Of a DNA stretch of 64,000 bases, positions 10,447-22,634 are shown piece after piece. Below the pieces are notes generated by a model, which did not search any database, had not been told where the DNA came from, and was given only the letters and a program-made list of their open reading frames with translations. The position numbers and the translations under genes are program-made. Source of the stretch: Stomoxys calcitrans (Eukaryota; Arthropoda; Insecta; Diptera; Muscidae); NCBI RefSeq assembly GCF_963082655.1, contig NC_081556.1, forward strand, positions 72,339,227-72,403,226. The letters run 5' to 3'. Numbering within the stretch: the first letter of the stretch is position 1; every line of letters begins with the position of its first letter.

Positions 10447-11161
10447 TCAAAGTTGTATTCTCTCCAAAGACAAAGATCCGGGTTTAAAGTTTGCAGTGTT
10501 ACAAACTCGAATGTCACCTGCCAGACAAAGCATACAGTCCGGGTTTTCCTTGCAGGCCTCTTGTTCGACTACTGATCTTGAACAACCTCGCTGAATAACT
10601 TTTCCATTGTACTGTACAAAGCAGTAAGAATTGGGAGCAGTGGGAGAGCCACAACGGGTAGGTTTTAACTCCATTGGTGCTGAGGCACACTTGGCGTTCT
10701 AATGTTGAAATAAAAGGAAAGAAAGCTTATTTCAAAATGTAGTTCCCTCAAGCATACGGTTACTCACCTGACTGGAATCACACTGTATACACATATAGTC
10801 AGCTTGCCCTAAAGTGTTGCATCGATCTGTGTTGCACTTGTGGCATTCGACGGAATTGTTATCACAGCGTCTGCGCAAACTCTCTTGAATCTCATAGGAG
10901 CACCCTTTCTGAATGACATTGACTACAAACGGTTGGGTTACAGGTTGGAAATTGATTTTATGTCTTACTACGCTCTCACTTACAGTTGTCAAAAATAGTA
11001 ACACAATAATCCAAAGGATCTGAACACTGTTTTGTGGTCTCCCGTGAGGTGCGCATACAATTAATTCCCTTGCACGAGTAGCATGTCCTAGGTCTGTTGG
11101 CTGTTATCGACTCGAAAAGGCAAAAGGCTAAAACCGATAAAAATAAATACTTCGAATGCAT
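10447..11161 (-). CDS. Ly6-like / DUF753-type secreted cysteine-rich protein (3 exons)
   Basis: Exons on the minus strand: 11161-10984, 10922-10768, 10698-10447 (178 + 155 + 252 nt, 194 residues). The introns are 61 bp (donor GTAAGT, acceptor TAG, phase 1) and 69 bp (donor GTGAGT, acceptor TAG, phase 0). The start at MHSK gives a clean signal peptide (residues ~1-20, cleavage before NRPRT). An upstream in-frame ATG at 11212 would bury it. The mature part has two cysteine-rich halves: CYSCKGINC, then KGCS, CHKCNTDRCN, CIQCDSS; and RC, YCF, RGCS, CMLCL and VCN. This spacing fits Ly6/three-finger-type folds and the Drosophila DUF753 group (recalled, not searched). No hydrophobic GPI-type tail is visible, so it is probably secreted. 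Function unknown. A paralogue lies at 16269-17132. Confidence 0.85.
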
Positions 11162-11231
11162 TTCCAAATTGGAACTGTTGTACTTGATTAAACACCACAA
11201 TAATTGAATCATTGAGGTGTAATATGCACCT

Positions 11232-11240
11232 TATTATATA
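11232..11240 (-). promoter_or_regulatory. Possible TATA box of the Ly6-like gene
   Basis: TATATAATAA on the minus strand lies about 75 bp upstream of the chosen ATG. A transcription start about 30 bp downstream would leave a short 5' UTR. Weak evidence, from spacing only. Confidence 0.3.
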
Positions 11241-11940
11241 GACTTTTGAAGAGCTCATTAATTAAATTTATTGATTTTGCTATTGATGCGATTTCAAAAC
11301 TATGGGTTTATCTCTCAATGGGCTCTTGACAATGTTTTCATATTTTTATCAGGCGCAGTACTGATTTCAATCAAAATACACTATGGTAAGGTAATATTGC
11401 GGGGCAAGAGACAATCTGTATGAACAGTGTTCTGTTTTGGTTTAACGTGACTGGCATTAGAACACATCACGAAATATAAAAAAGTTTTCCGTTCGATTTT
11501 GCGGCATAAGGATAATCCGAGTTAATTCCCTACAAAATTATAGCTATAAGTTATCTGATATTAAATGCTTTTGGACCACACTTCGTATTAAAAGGGATAT
11601 ACATAACCATACTTGATTAGAAGTCTTTAGAGAATTTAATACTTATCTGAGGTATGTGAGTAAATTTTGAAGTTTGGAGTATATGGAATCTCAACTAACC
11701 TATGGACAGACTAGGACCATACTTCCCCCAATAACAATAGACTCACAAGGTTAGGTCGACGTGGTATAGGTCATAGACAAAATTCTCTCATTCCTACTAT
11801 GATATTGCAATCAGCAACAGAAATTGTGTATGAAAGTAAATTTTTCGTCAAACGAAATGTTTCCTTAAGAAGTTGGAAAATTTTACATCTTTATATAGGT
11901 TATCTTTAGCTCAAATCTAATTTTCACAAATATGGAAACA
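11241..11940. other. Intergenic, nothing recognised
   Basis: AT-rich sequence without a convincing frame or repeat hallmark. Confidence 0.4.
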
Positions 11941-13330
11941 AGTGTTTAGGGGGCGCCCCTCTCTCAAAACAACCCCCAACCCCAAAGAGGACAAATTTAC
12001 GACCATAGCAATATGGGGTATCAAATGAAAGGTCTTTGGGAGTAAAGCACGAATCTGAAATCAATATTTGGGAAAAAATGTCTATGGGGCCACACCACCC
12101 CAGTTACACCACCCAAATAGGACGTATTTGCTGACAATTGCAATATGGGGTTCAAATAAGAGGTATTTTAGAGTAGAACACGAATGTGATATTTATTTTC
12201 AGGGCCAAGCACTGAGTAGCCGCTCCATTCCCCGAACCGGTCATGTTTTTCGACTATGGAAATATGGGGCTCAAATGAAAGGTATTTGGGAGTAAAGCAC
12301 GAATCTGATATGAACATCCGGTACCAACTGTCGTCCCACCCCCACAATAACACACAAATAGGACGTATTTGCTCACCATGACAATTTGGGCTTTAAAGAG
12401 AGTGGAGCTCGATATTGATAGTTTTTAGGGTCCATACCCCGAACCGGACATACTGCTGACTTTGGCAATAAGGGTTTTAAATGAACGGTGTTTGAGATTA
12501 GAAAACGAATTTGATATCCAATTTTGAAGCCAATGACAATTTGGGGTTCAAATAAATGATATTTGAAAGTAGAGCACCATGCTGATATATTTTCAGGGCT
12601 AAGTGTTTGGGGGACCACCCCACTCCACAAAACACCCCTTAATCGGGCATGTTTACAGGCCATGCCAATGTGGGGCTCAAATTATAGGTATTGGGGAGTA
12701 GAACACCAAAAATGATACCCACTTTCAGGACCAATTTTCTGGGGGTCTACCTCTTCTCCAAAACACCCTACAAACAGCAATTATTTCTGACCATCGAAAT
12801 TTGGGGCGCAAATGAAGATATCTGGCAGTAGAATACGAATCTGATATCCAAATGTGGGACAATGTATTTTGGGCATCGCACTCTTCCCCAACACCTCCCA
12901 AAGAGTAAAAATTTACGACCATGGTAATATGTGACTCAAATGAAATGTATTTGAGATTAAAAATCGAATTTGATAACCAATTTTGTGGCCAAGTATTTGA
13001 GGGACGCCTCATACCATAAACTCTCCTTAAACAGATGGTAATATGGGGTTAAAATAAATGGTATTTGAAAGTAGAGTAGGATGCTTATATTTTTTTTCGG
13101 GCTAAGTGTCTGGGGGAGTACCTCACCCCCAAAAGCACTCCTAAATCGGAGATATATATTTACCGATCATGACAATATGGGGCTGAAATCAGAAGTATTT
13201 GCGAGTAGAGCACGAAATCCATACCCACTTTTGGGAGTCCACACCACCCTCTAAAACCCACCAACCAGCATCCTGGGGGCCTTCCCACTGCAAAAATCCG
13301 TATGGAAAAATCTAGCGCAAAAAAAGTCTT
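11941..13330 (+). repeat. Degenerate tandem array, ~130-bp period
   Basis: A segment like acaatatggggctcaaatga recurs near 12009, 12141, 12259, 12381, 12533, 12665, 12795, 12923, 13030 and 13170, each followed by tatttgggagtagagcacga-like and C-rich accacccc stretches. Units differ by substitutions and indels. The short frames across it are repeat translations. Confidence 0.8.
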
Positions 13331-13603
13331 TTAAGAGTGGAGTACGTCTAACATCCAAACTTAAATGACCCTAAACCCATCGAGCGAATTCGTTGACCAA
13401 TAAAGATAATATAGATTCAGATAAAGCATTTATATTGTTATGCTATTGGTCAAGCGATATTTGTATACCATTTTTCGTAGCATGCTAGTTTACTAAAAGC
13501 TCTTTATTTGATGCAAAGGATAGTTTTGCTCCATATAAAGAAAAAGAAGTCGCAGCGGAGAGGGCCATGTGCTGCTAGTATATATATATATATATATATA
13601 TAT
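13331..13603. other. Flank of the palindrome, ending in a (TA)n microsatellite
   Basis: No gene. A pure TA run (~13579-13604) abuts the outer left boundary of the palindrome. Confidence 0.6.
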
Positions 13604-14056
13604 ATTTTTGTCCAATTTTCAATGTGGATCGATTTGGCATCTCTCATATTGATCTGGTTTTTGTGCATTAAAAGTTAACGTTTTTGAGATCCAACACGAA
13701 CCATTCATTTTCTTATAGCGGCTTGCCATACGAATACCAAAGGAAGCTCCAGTCTCAATGTTGGTATTGCTGAATGAGTTTACCGAAAACTTAAATAGTT
13801 TCCGTCAAAACGATTGCAGTTGGGCTACTTTTGTGAAATGGTGATTTTTGACATTGTTTTACCTTAACAAGTTGATTAAGACACTCTTATCTCGATAAAT
13901 CACATCGGAAATCATTAAAGTTTGTATCAGGAGGCACTTACATTGCCAGGATTTGAGATATAGATAGCAACCCTTGTAGGTACATGGGCAATTTTTAGAC
14001 ATGTTGAGTAAATCACAACCATATACTTAAACACGGTGATCCTTGTGATGACAACG

Positions 14057-15420
14057 CACAGTGGGTCAAACGGCGAAAAAATTGGAAATAAGTCCACAAC
14101 TTTTTACCTGTTTATCTGACCAGTAAAAAATGTTCTAGACATTTGTAGAGAGGACAGGCTTTCAGAAAAGTGGCGTTGTTGGTCTACATATATCTTTAAT
14201 ACAGGGTGAGATACAGGTTGTCAAAGTTGACCACATTCCACTTCTTCAACCTTCAACAGGCTATAACTTTTGATCTACTGAACCGATTTGCATAATTAGA
14301 ATTAAAGAAAAAAAGCATGCATAATGGACCATGCCATCGCATACCATTTTGAGAAGAAATTTTTACATGGCATAGAACCTTACAAATATCGCCAGCATTA
14401 GGCTCTTATTTCCTTAAATTTTTCCTAAGCTTTGGCAATCAAATCATTATCATTTCTTTCCTTTCAATAAAGCGGAGGTATTAGGCAAAGTTTTAAGTCC
14501 TAATTTATATGAATATGAGACCACCCCGTCATTTAAAACCGATATGGCCAATTTTTACAAAATTTCTAAAGTTTCACATTGGCAAAAAAATTCCACGTTG
14601 TGTTTTTTAACTTTTTTGGTACTTTTAGTTAATACTTAAAATGTTCGCAAAAATTTAAGGAATGCCTCGTCATATCCATAATGAGCCATAAATGAGGTCG
14701 TGGGAGCTCAAATACTAAAAATTCTCAATTAAATAAGTAAATAATTGCTTTTTTGATTGTTAAATACCAAGAACTACATCTAATTTCATAGTACATATGT
14801 GTAAGAGACTTTTTTCTGCATCATTTTTTCTGTAAAACACAAAGAAATTATGAAAATTTTCTAACCTATCCAATTTATGTAACCGGCAACAAAAAATCCA
14901 AAAAAGTGGAATTTTCAATTTTTTGTTTCCGTCACCATTACACAGGAAAACCGACCGCCTTATTTAGGCAACATACCATATTTTAAGGGAAATTTGCAAA
15001 CCCTTCTAACGATATATAAAACATTCCCCAACTCGGGAAATGTTCTATAAATTAAATGGAACTTATACAACACTTCATTAAATTCCATCTAGACTTCAAA
15101 AATGTCTATTTAAAAATGGACCCTTACATAGGAGCTTCATCAAAATATTAATCAATATGTCGTCAAGCTCTTTTCCAGAGTCTTAAATTATGCAAATCGG
15201 TTCAGTAGATTAAAAGTTATAGCCACTTGAAAGTTGAAGATGTGGAAGTGGTTACTTTTGACACCCTTTATTAAAGATATAGACCAACAACGCCACTTTC
15301 CTGAATGCCTATGTCCTTCTCTACAAATGTCTAGAAAATTGGAACATATTTCACCGCTCAGATCAACGTCCAAAAAGTTGTCGACTTATGTACATTTTTT
15401 TCGCCGTTTGACCCACTGTG
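14057..15420. mobile_element. Nonautonomous Transib-like element (left arm copy)
   Basis: 1,364 bp, beginning CACAGTGGGTCAAACGGCG and ending with its reverse complement, with ~250-bp imperfect terminal inverted repeats. Most of the body (~14057-15150) is homologous to the long terminal repeat of the complete element at 53579-58927, followed by a short opposite end. Flanking 5-mers CAACG (14052-14056) and CGACG (15421-15425) differ by one base and suit an aged 5-bp GC-rich target duplication. No transposase is present. Confidence 0.85.
14335..14400 (-). mobile_element. SINE-like fragment inside the nonautonomous Transib
   Basis: Matches the SINE middle region in reverse (tttttacatggcatag, atcgccagcatta). 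Its mirror is at 25367-25432. Confidence 0.5.
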
Positions 15421-15690
15421 CGACGTGGCTATTGCGTTAGGGGGAAGTTCCTAGCACTTTGAGGAACATTCTTTAAGAAACTCACCGAAAGACAGCGAAG
15501 TGGATTGGCAAAATATGACGTTAGAATGCATTCGTCAGACCTGCAAAACTACAATGAGCGTCCAAAGTGTGTCAACACCCATGAAATTATTCTTAAAGTA
15601 TTATAAATTTGCAAGAATATTGAAAAAACATATTTTCCAACGTACCGCATTCTTACAACAACACACCGCATTCTTACAATAAACGAAATT
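15421..15690 (+). mobile_element. Reverse transcriptase remnant interrupted by the Transib derivative
   Basis: Fifteen bases from 15422 (gacgtggctattgcg) equal 62777-62791, the codons of the YADD active-site motif in the non-LTR element at 61340-63050, and similarity continues degenerately. The sequence left of 14057 (gatgac) fits the other half of the motif. Mirrored at 24077-24346. Confidence 0.55.
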
Positions 15691-16122
15691 TCAATGGGTA
15701 TTGACTCACTTTTGATGCTCATAGTACATGGTATAGTAGTCTGATGATGATATCCACCTTTTTCACTATTTTGCTGTGCATCACAGTCGCACTGAGGACT
15801 TTAGTCATCGTGGAAGCTCGTTAAGTGAGCTTTTTCTTTGATCAAACAGCATCTATAGAGACTGTTTTTGTCCATGGTACAATATCTAATTTACTGCGCA
15901 GTCTTCGGCACATCGTATGCTAGCAGACCCACTTAGACATTAGCTTAGTCCATTGTTAAAATTGACTGAATTCGTTTGATGCTTCGTTTCGAGAGCTATC
16001 AAAAACAAAGTTGAGCCTTAAAATTTAAATCTTTTTTAAGATTTCCGCTTTAAAGTATTTTTTTGTGAGGCTGGCAGTGACCTACTGTTTTCGTACCGAA
16101 GGTGTATGTATGTATATTGTCC

Positions 16123-16128
16123 TTTATT
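16123..16128 (-). promoter_or_regulatory. Candidate polyadenylation signal of the left-arm Ly6-like gene
   Basis: AATAAA on the minus strand ~140 bp after the stop codon. The mirror copy is at 23639-23644. Confidence 0.4.
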
Positions 16129-16268
16129 TGAGTTGTTTTGTTACGTACATTCCCTAAAACTATAAGGCTACAATATACTAGGAAACCACTTCCAAAATTA
16201 TTGATATTGTTCGTTTAATTCTATTTTTTAAAAGCATCTAAAAATCTCTGAAAAAAAAAAACACTTTT

Positions 16269-17132
16269 TTAAAAGTATTTGCAGGCGTATGCCACTAGCA
16301 GAATGAGATAATGTTCTACTCTGATGCTTATGGCGGAGCCAGCATTGGGATTTGGCTTTGATGTTGGTTTTGGTTTTGGTGGCCCATCCTTGAGCAGAAT
16401 GTTATTACATGCAGGCAAAATTAAAGGATTACAAACAAAGCATTCCTCGGAAGTCATACAGGTTTTCTGCTCCTGCAATGTGGAAGAACATCCCCTAGTA
16501 ATTGTATCTCCATCTTTTAAAGCGTAGCATAACATGTTGGGTGTGCGACTTATGGGGCAACGAGAAGGTTGAATCTCTAAGTCTTCACCATGCTTGGCGC
16601 AGTTGGGATCCTGATGTAATAAGTGGCACATAAGTAGTCTTAAAATATTTGATTTATTTTTACTATCCTCACACTGACCTTTTTTGAGTCGCATTGAATG
16701 CATTGGAAATCCGATGGGGCCCATTCATTGCAGAGATCTTCATTGCATTTGTGACATTGGTTTAGATGGTCGACGGCACTTCCACGGCATTTTTCCCTCA
16801 AATTTTCTTCAATTGTGTCCAAGCAGCCTTGGGCTTCGACTGTCTCTGTAAAGAAATTGATAGAAAGAGAAAAGGATATTCCGCAAGTTCCTTATCACCA
16901 ATCCTCTCAAGACTTAGTTACCTCCATTGAACACTGTAGCACAAACACTAACATCACTGGTACACTTCTCTACCCCTTTGTATGTAGTTCGAATGCAGTT
17001 AATACCTTTGCAATAGTGACATGACAATTCTGCTCTAATGACTCCAACTTGCAATGTGGAAAAAAGGATTAAAACCAGGAATGTTTTGCGCCCACAATAA
17101 GAGGCATAGTGTAAGTAAGATGTTGACTGCAT
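16269..17132 (-). CDS. Ly6-like / DUF753-type cysteine-rich protein, probable GPI anchor (left arm)
   Basis: Exons on the minus strand: 17132-16922, 16845-16679, 16610-16269 (211 + 167 + 342 nt, 239 residues). The introns are 76 bp (GTAACT...CAG, phase 1) and 68 bp (GTCAGT...CAG, phase 0), at the same positions and phases as in the gene at 10447-11161, which supports common descent. The signal peptide spans residues ~1-35 (hydrophobic FLVLILFSTLQVG). The cysteine pattern is CHYCKGINC, GC, CHKCNEDLCN, FQCIQCDS, then NC, RC, LC, RGCS, CFVCN, PAC. The C-terminus differs from its paralogue: a Pro/Lys-rich linker (KPKPTSKPNPN), a small-residue stretch and a hydrophobic tail (YLILLVAYA) typical of a GPI-attachment signal. 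It is predicted to be a cell-surface protein. The ligand and role are unknown. Confidence 0.85.
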
Positions 17133-18345
17133 TTTGTGACTATTGAAAATATATTAATTGCATATAGCATTGTAACATTGGTAATATATCGTCAATGCGG
17201 AATGGAGGAATTTAGCATTATTTTCAATAATGTGGTAAGAGTGGCTCTCCAAGTAGAGACCCTCCATATTACGACGTTTATCAATGTTTGCATAACTTTT
17301 TTGTCCAAGCTACGCAGATAGAAGTATGTTATTCAGAACTAATTTGACAAATAAAACGTAATAAATATTGTCATCTCTTACACCGTTTTACGTTCACCAA
17401 ATTGTTATCAATATTGACACCCATTAAATGCAGCATTTTTATTGATAAAAGATCGATTTCCTGAAAAGAGCACAGTGCAACTGACAAAAGATAATGAAGT
17501 CCCCAGTTTAGCGAAACTAAATTGTTACTATATGTAGAATGTATTATGTGCTATATAATGTTGTCTTTTAATCCATCTCGAAGAATAATTTCCGTATATC
17601 TCGAAAATTGTATATTCTATTAAAATTTGGCTCAAACCTGACTTACCAACGAATTTGTATCATTAAAACGTACTGAACGAGTTTTATACTCTAATTCTGT
17701 GGTACTAGGTATTATAAATTAGTGAATTCGTTTGTTAAACTTTGAAGGAAGTCTGTCTATGTTAACTTGTAATCAAAGAAAAAATCCCAATTCTATCTTG
17801 TTTTGTAGAAAATTTCCCATAAGATCGTCATGATTTTAGACACCTATAAAACTATAACAAGCGCCGTTTATAATCGATGTTCTCAAATTTGTAAACAACA
17901 GTCTCTTCCATTCCAAGAAATATGGTTAAATCGGTTCTGATTTGGATATAGCTAGCATGTATATGTATTGTCCAATTTTAACTGAAGCCATAAACACATA
18001 TTTCCAAAATTTCGCACAATGTTTTCTACTACGGTCATTATATATATATATGTTTCCAAAGATTCCATATTTACTACCAATTATTCTAAGCTACCACTGG
18101 TACTCGGCCGAGGACCTACATTATTTGTCATAAAAATTTTAATTATATATTTACCCCAAAGCTATCAACCTCGGATGCAACAGTGGTGAGAGAGGGAGAC
18201 GGTGGAGCATACCTGCCATCACTTTATCTGCCTTTGACTCTCCGACACCGCCACCCACGTCAGAGCTGCAACGGCTGGTGAGGAAAACAAAACAGACAGG
18301 AAATGAGGTACTACAATAATAGGGAGCGATGCGAACTCTCACCAA
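17133..18345. other. Spacer with repeat fragments (left arm)
   Basis: No gene. About 17640-18060 resembles the 40985-41485 repeat type (for example ttggatatagct). The mirror is 21422-22634. Confidence 0.4.
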
Positions 18346-19450
18346 ATTTCTTAACCTGTTTATTTATGCTTAACTTGCACTTTTTCTCCATCGCTGTCCA
18401 CGAAACTACTGAGACGTAAGTTAGTGTTGGTCTAATCACGTAGAACCAGTGGACTTTCCTCGGATGCAGGCCCTATTTCAATTCAGTTCCTGTCCAAGAT
18501 CACACCTAAGTATTTGACCTTGTCAGATATCGAAATCGTCTTATTGAGGAAACATGGTGCGTCAAAGTGGCCCACCCTCGTCTTCCCCGTGAACAGACGG
18601 ATTTCAGTCTTCTCTGGCCTAACATTCAGATCGCTAGGTCTAGTCCAGTCGTATGCCATCTTCAAGACCCTATCGGCCCTTCTGCATAGCTGCTTCGGAT
18701 TCTTACCTTTTAGAAGTAGTATAACATCGTTGTAGGAGACGCGTTCAAATCCCTCTTTCGTCGGCATTCGCAATAGGTTTTTATGATGGTCACCAATACG
18801 GGTGGCAATAAAATGCCCCCATGTGGCATTCCTTGTGCCACTTTCTCTCTTATATAAATGTCACCCACAATTTATCCATATTTTCCTTAGCTATGGTTCA
18901 TCCAGTCTCTAAGGACGCGGTCCACTCGGTACAATGGATTGGATCTGTACAGTTTATTTGTTCATATAGATTTAGGTTTAGAATTAAGATGAAGTTAGAA
19001 ATAAAATGAGTTCTTCCCAAACCATCAAACAAAGCGGTTGGTCTTCAAATTGTTCTTTGCATACCGCCAGTGTGTACGTTTTGGCATCGAAGAATTATTC
19101 TATTCTATGCACAACCTCGTGCAGGGCAGTCTCCTGTCATGGGAAGGTCCCATGATATAGGCGTGCTTTTTGTATTTAAGCAGTTCACTAGATGCCCTAC
19201 TCTTTATCATAGTATCCACCATGGTTTTGAGTAGAAAGGACGTAAGGCTTCTAAGTCTGAAGGCATTTGGAGTCGCATAGCTTGTCTTGGCAAGCTTAAA
19301 TACCACCCTTGCCTCTTGACAGGCTTTCGGAATATATGCAAGTCCTAGGCACGATGTAGAAATGGTAGCCCAATGTGGCGCCTGATAGTCGGTCTCCTTC
19401 CGTAGTAACGCCTAATGTATTCCATCAGGACAGAATCTTAAAAAAATTTA
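18346..19450 (-). mobile_element. Non-LTR reverse transcriptase fossil (left arm)
   Basis: Minus-strand pieces in order: KLAKTSYATPNAFRLRSLTSFLLKTM (RT motif region, 19306-19100), a VAQGMPHGGILLPPV segment resembling the GxPQGGxLSPxL motif (~18840), and 18773-18483 with GFERVSYNDVILLLKGK, where the YADD active site reads YNDV, then VRPEKTEIRLFT and KVKYLGVILD. Multiple frame changes make it inactive. The same family as the 130-1535 copy is indicated by near-identical sequence around 21290-21400 (mirror) and 190-290. Confidence 0.85.
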
Positions 19451-19697
19451 AAAGGGACACATTAGTAGTTTCAGAAGATATTATCATCTTTACGAAAGCC
19501 ATAAATGTGGAAATTAGTTAATTTTTGTTGTACATTATGCAGTTCCAAATGGTATATTGGGTACTTTCTTAATATGAACATGATTTTGAACCTATGAAAT
19601 TTTCCTCACTTAAAGAATGTAAGTGGTCATTCATAATCATGTACTTAGGTTTAGGTTTGATATATTTTCTTCCCGGACACAGATTATGTATATATAA

Positions 19698-20069
<372 letters not shown>

Positions 20070-20316
20070 TTATATATACATAATCTGTGTCCGGGAAGAA
20101 AATATATCAAACCTAAACCTAAGTACATGATTATGAATGACCACTTACATTCTTTAAGTGAGGAAAATTTCATAGGTTCAAAATCATGTTCATATTAAGA
20201 AAGTACCCAATATACCATTTGGAACTGCATAATGTACAACAAAAATTAACTAATTTCCACATTTATGGCTTTCGTAAAGATGATAATATCTTCTGAAACT
20301 ACTAATGTGTCCCTTT

Positions 20317-21421
20317 TAAATTTTTTTAAGATTCTGTCCTGATGGAATACATTAGGCGTTACTACGGAAGGAGACCGACTATCAGGCGCCACATTGGGCT
20401 ACCATTTCTACATCGTGCCTAGGACTTGCATATATTCCGAAAGCCTGTCAAGAGGCAAGGGTGGTATTTAAGCTTGCCAAGACAAGCTATGCGACTCCAA
20501 ATGCCTTCAGACTTAGAAGCCTTACGTCCTTTCTACTCAAAACCATGGTGGATACTATGATAAAGAGTAGGGCATCTAGTGAACTGCTTAAATACAAAAA
20601 GCACGCCTATATCATGGGACCTTCCCATGACAGGAGACTGCCCTGCACGAGGTTGTGCATAGAATAGAATAATTCTTCGATGCCAAAACGTACACACTGG
20701 CGGTATGCAAAGAACAATTTGAAGACCAACCGCTTTGTTTGATGGTTTGGGAAGAACTCATTTTATTTCTAACTTCATCTTAATTCTAAACCTAAATCTA
20801 TATGAACAAATAAACTGTACAGATCCAATCCATTGTACCGAGTGGACCGCGTCCTTAGAGACTGGATGAACCATAGCTAAGGAAAATATGGATAAATTGT
20901 GGGTGACATTTATATAAGAGAGAAAGTGGCACAAGGAATGCCACATGGGGGCATTTTATTGCCACCCGTATTGGTGACCATCATAAAAACCTATTGCGAA
21001 TGCCGACGAAAGAGGGATTTGAACGCGTCTCCTACAACGATGTTATACTACTTCTAAAAGGTAAGAATCCGAAGCAGCTATGCAGAAGGGCCGATAGGGT
21101 CTTGAAGATGGCATACGACTGGACTAGACCTAGCGATCTGAATGTTAGGCCAGAGAAGACTGAAATCCGTCTGTTCACGGGGAAGACGAGGGTGGGCCAC
21201 TTTGACGCACCATGTTTCCTCAATAAGACGATTTCGATATCTGACAAGGTCAAATACTTAGGTGTGATCTTGGACAGGAACTGAATTGAAATAGGGCCTG
21301 CATCCGAGGAAAGTCCACTGGTTCTACGTGATTAGACCAACACTAACTTACGTCTCAGTAGTTTCGTGGACAGCGATGGAGAAAAAGTGCAAGTTAAGCA
21401 TAAATAAACAGGTTAAGAAAT
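20317..21421 (+). mobile_element. Non-LTR reverse transcriptase fossil (right arm mirror)
   Basis: Exact mirror of 18346-19450, with the same degenerate motifs in plus orientation. Confidence 0.85.
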
Positions 21422-22634
21422 TTGGTGAGAGTTCGCATCGCTCCCTATTATTGTAGTACCTCATTTCCTGTCTGTTTTGTTTTCCTCACCAGCCGTTGCA
21501 GCTCTGACGTGGGTGGCGGTGTCGGAGAGTCAAAGGCAGATAAAGTGATGGCAGGTATGCTCCACCGTCTCCCTCTCTCACCACTGTTGCATCCGAGGTT
21601 GATAGCTTTGGGGTAAATATATAATTAAAATTTTTATGACAAATAATGTAGGTCCTCGGCCGAGTACCAGTGGTAGCTTAGAATAATTGGTAGTAAATAT
21701 GGAATCTTTGGAAACATATATATATATAATGACCGTAGTAGAAAACATTGTGCGAAATTTTGGAAATATGTGTTTATGGCTTCAGTTAAAATTGGACAAT
21801 ACATATACATGCTAGCTATATCCAAATCAGAACCGATTTAACCATATTTCTTGGAATGGAAGAGACTGTTGTTTACAAATTTGAGAACATCGATTATAAA
21901 CGGCGCTTGTTATAGTTTTATAGGTGTCTAAAATCATGACGATCTTATGGGAAATTTTCTACAAAACAAGATAGAATTGGGATTTTTTCTTTGATTACAA
22001 GTTAACATAGACAGACTTCCTTCAAAGTTTAACAAACGAATTCACTAATTTATAATACCTAGTACCACAGAATTAGAGTATAAAACTCGTTCAGTACGTT
22101 TTAATGATACAAATTCGTTGGTAAGTCAGGTTTGAGCCAAATTTTAATAGAATATACAATTTTCGAGATATACGGAAATTATTCTTCGAGATGGATTAAA
22201 AGACAACATTATATAGCACATAATACATTCTACATATAGTAACAATTTAGTTTCGCTAAACTGGGGACTTCATTATCTTTTGTCAGTTGCACTGTGCTCT
22301 TTTCAGGAAATCGATCTTTTATCAATAAAAATGCTGCATTTAATGGGTGTCAATATTGATAACAATTTGGTGAACGTAAAACGGTGTAAGAGATGACAAT
22401 ATTTATTACGTTTTATTTGTCAAATTAGTTCTGAATAACATACTTCTATCTGCGTAGCTTGGACAAAAAAGTTATGCAAACATTGATAAACGTCGTAATA
22501 TGGAGGGTCTCTACTTGGAGAGCCACTCTTACCACATTATTGAAAATAATGCTAAATTCCTCCATTCCGCATTGACGATATATTACCAATGTTACAATGC
22601 TATATGCAATTAATATATTTTCAATAGTCACAAA

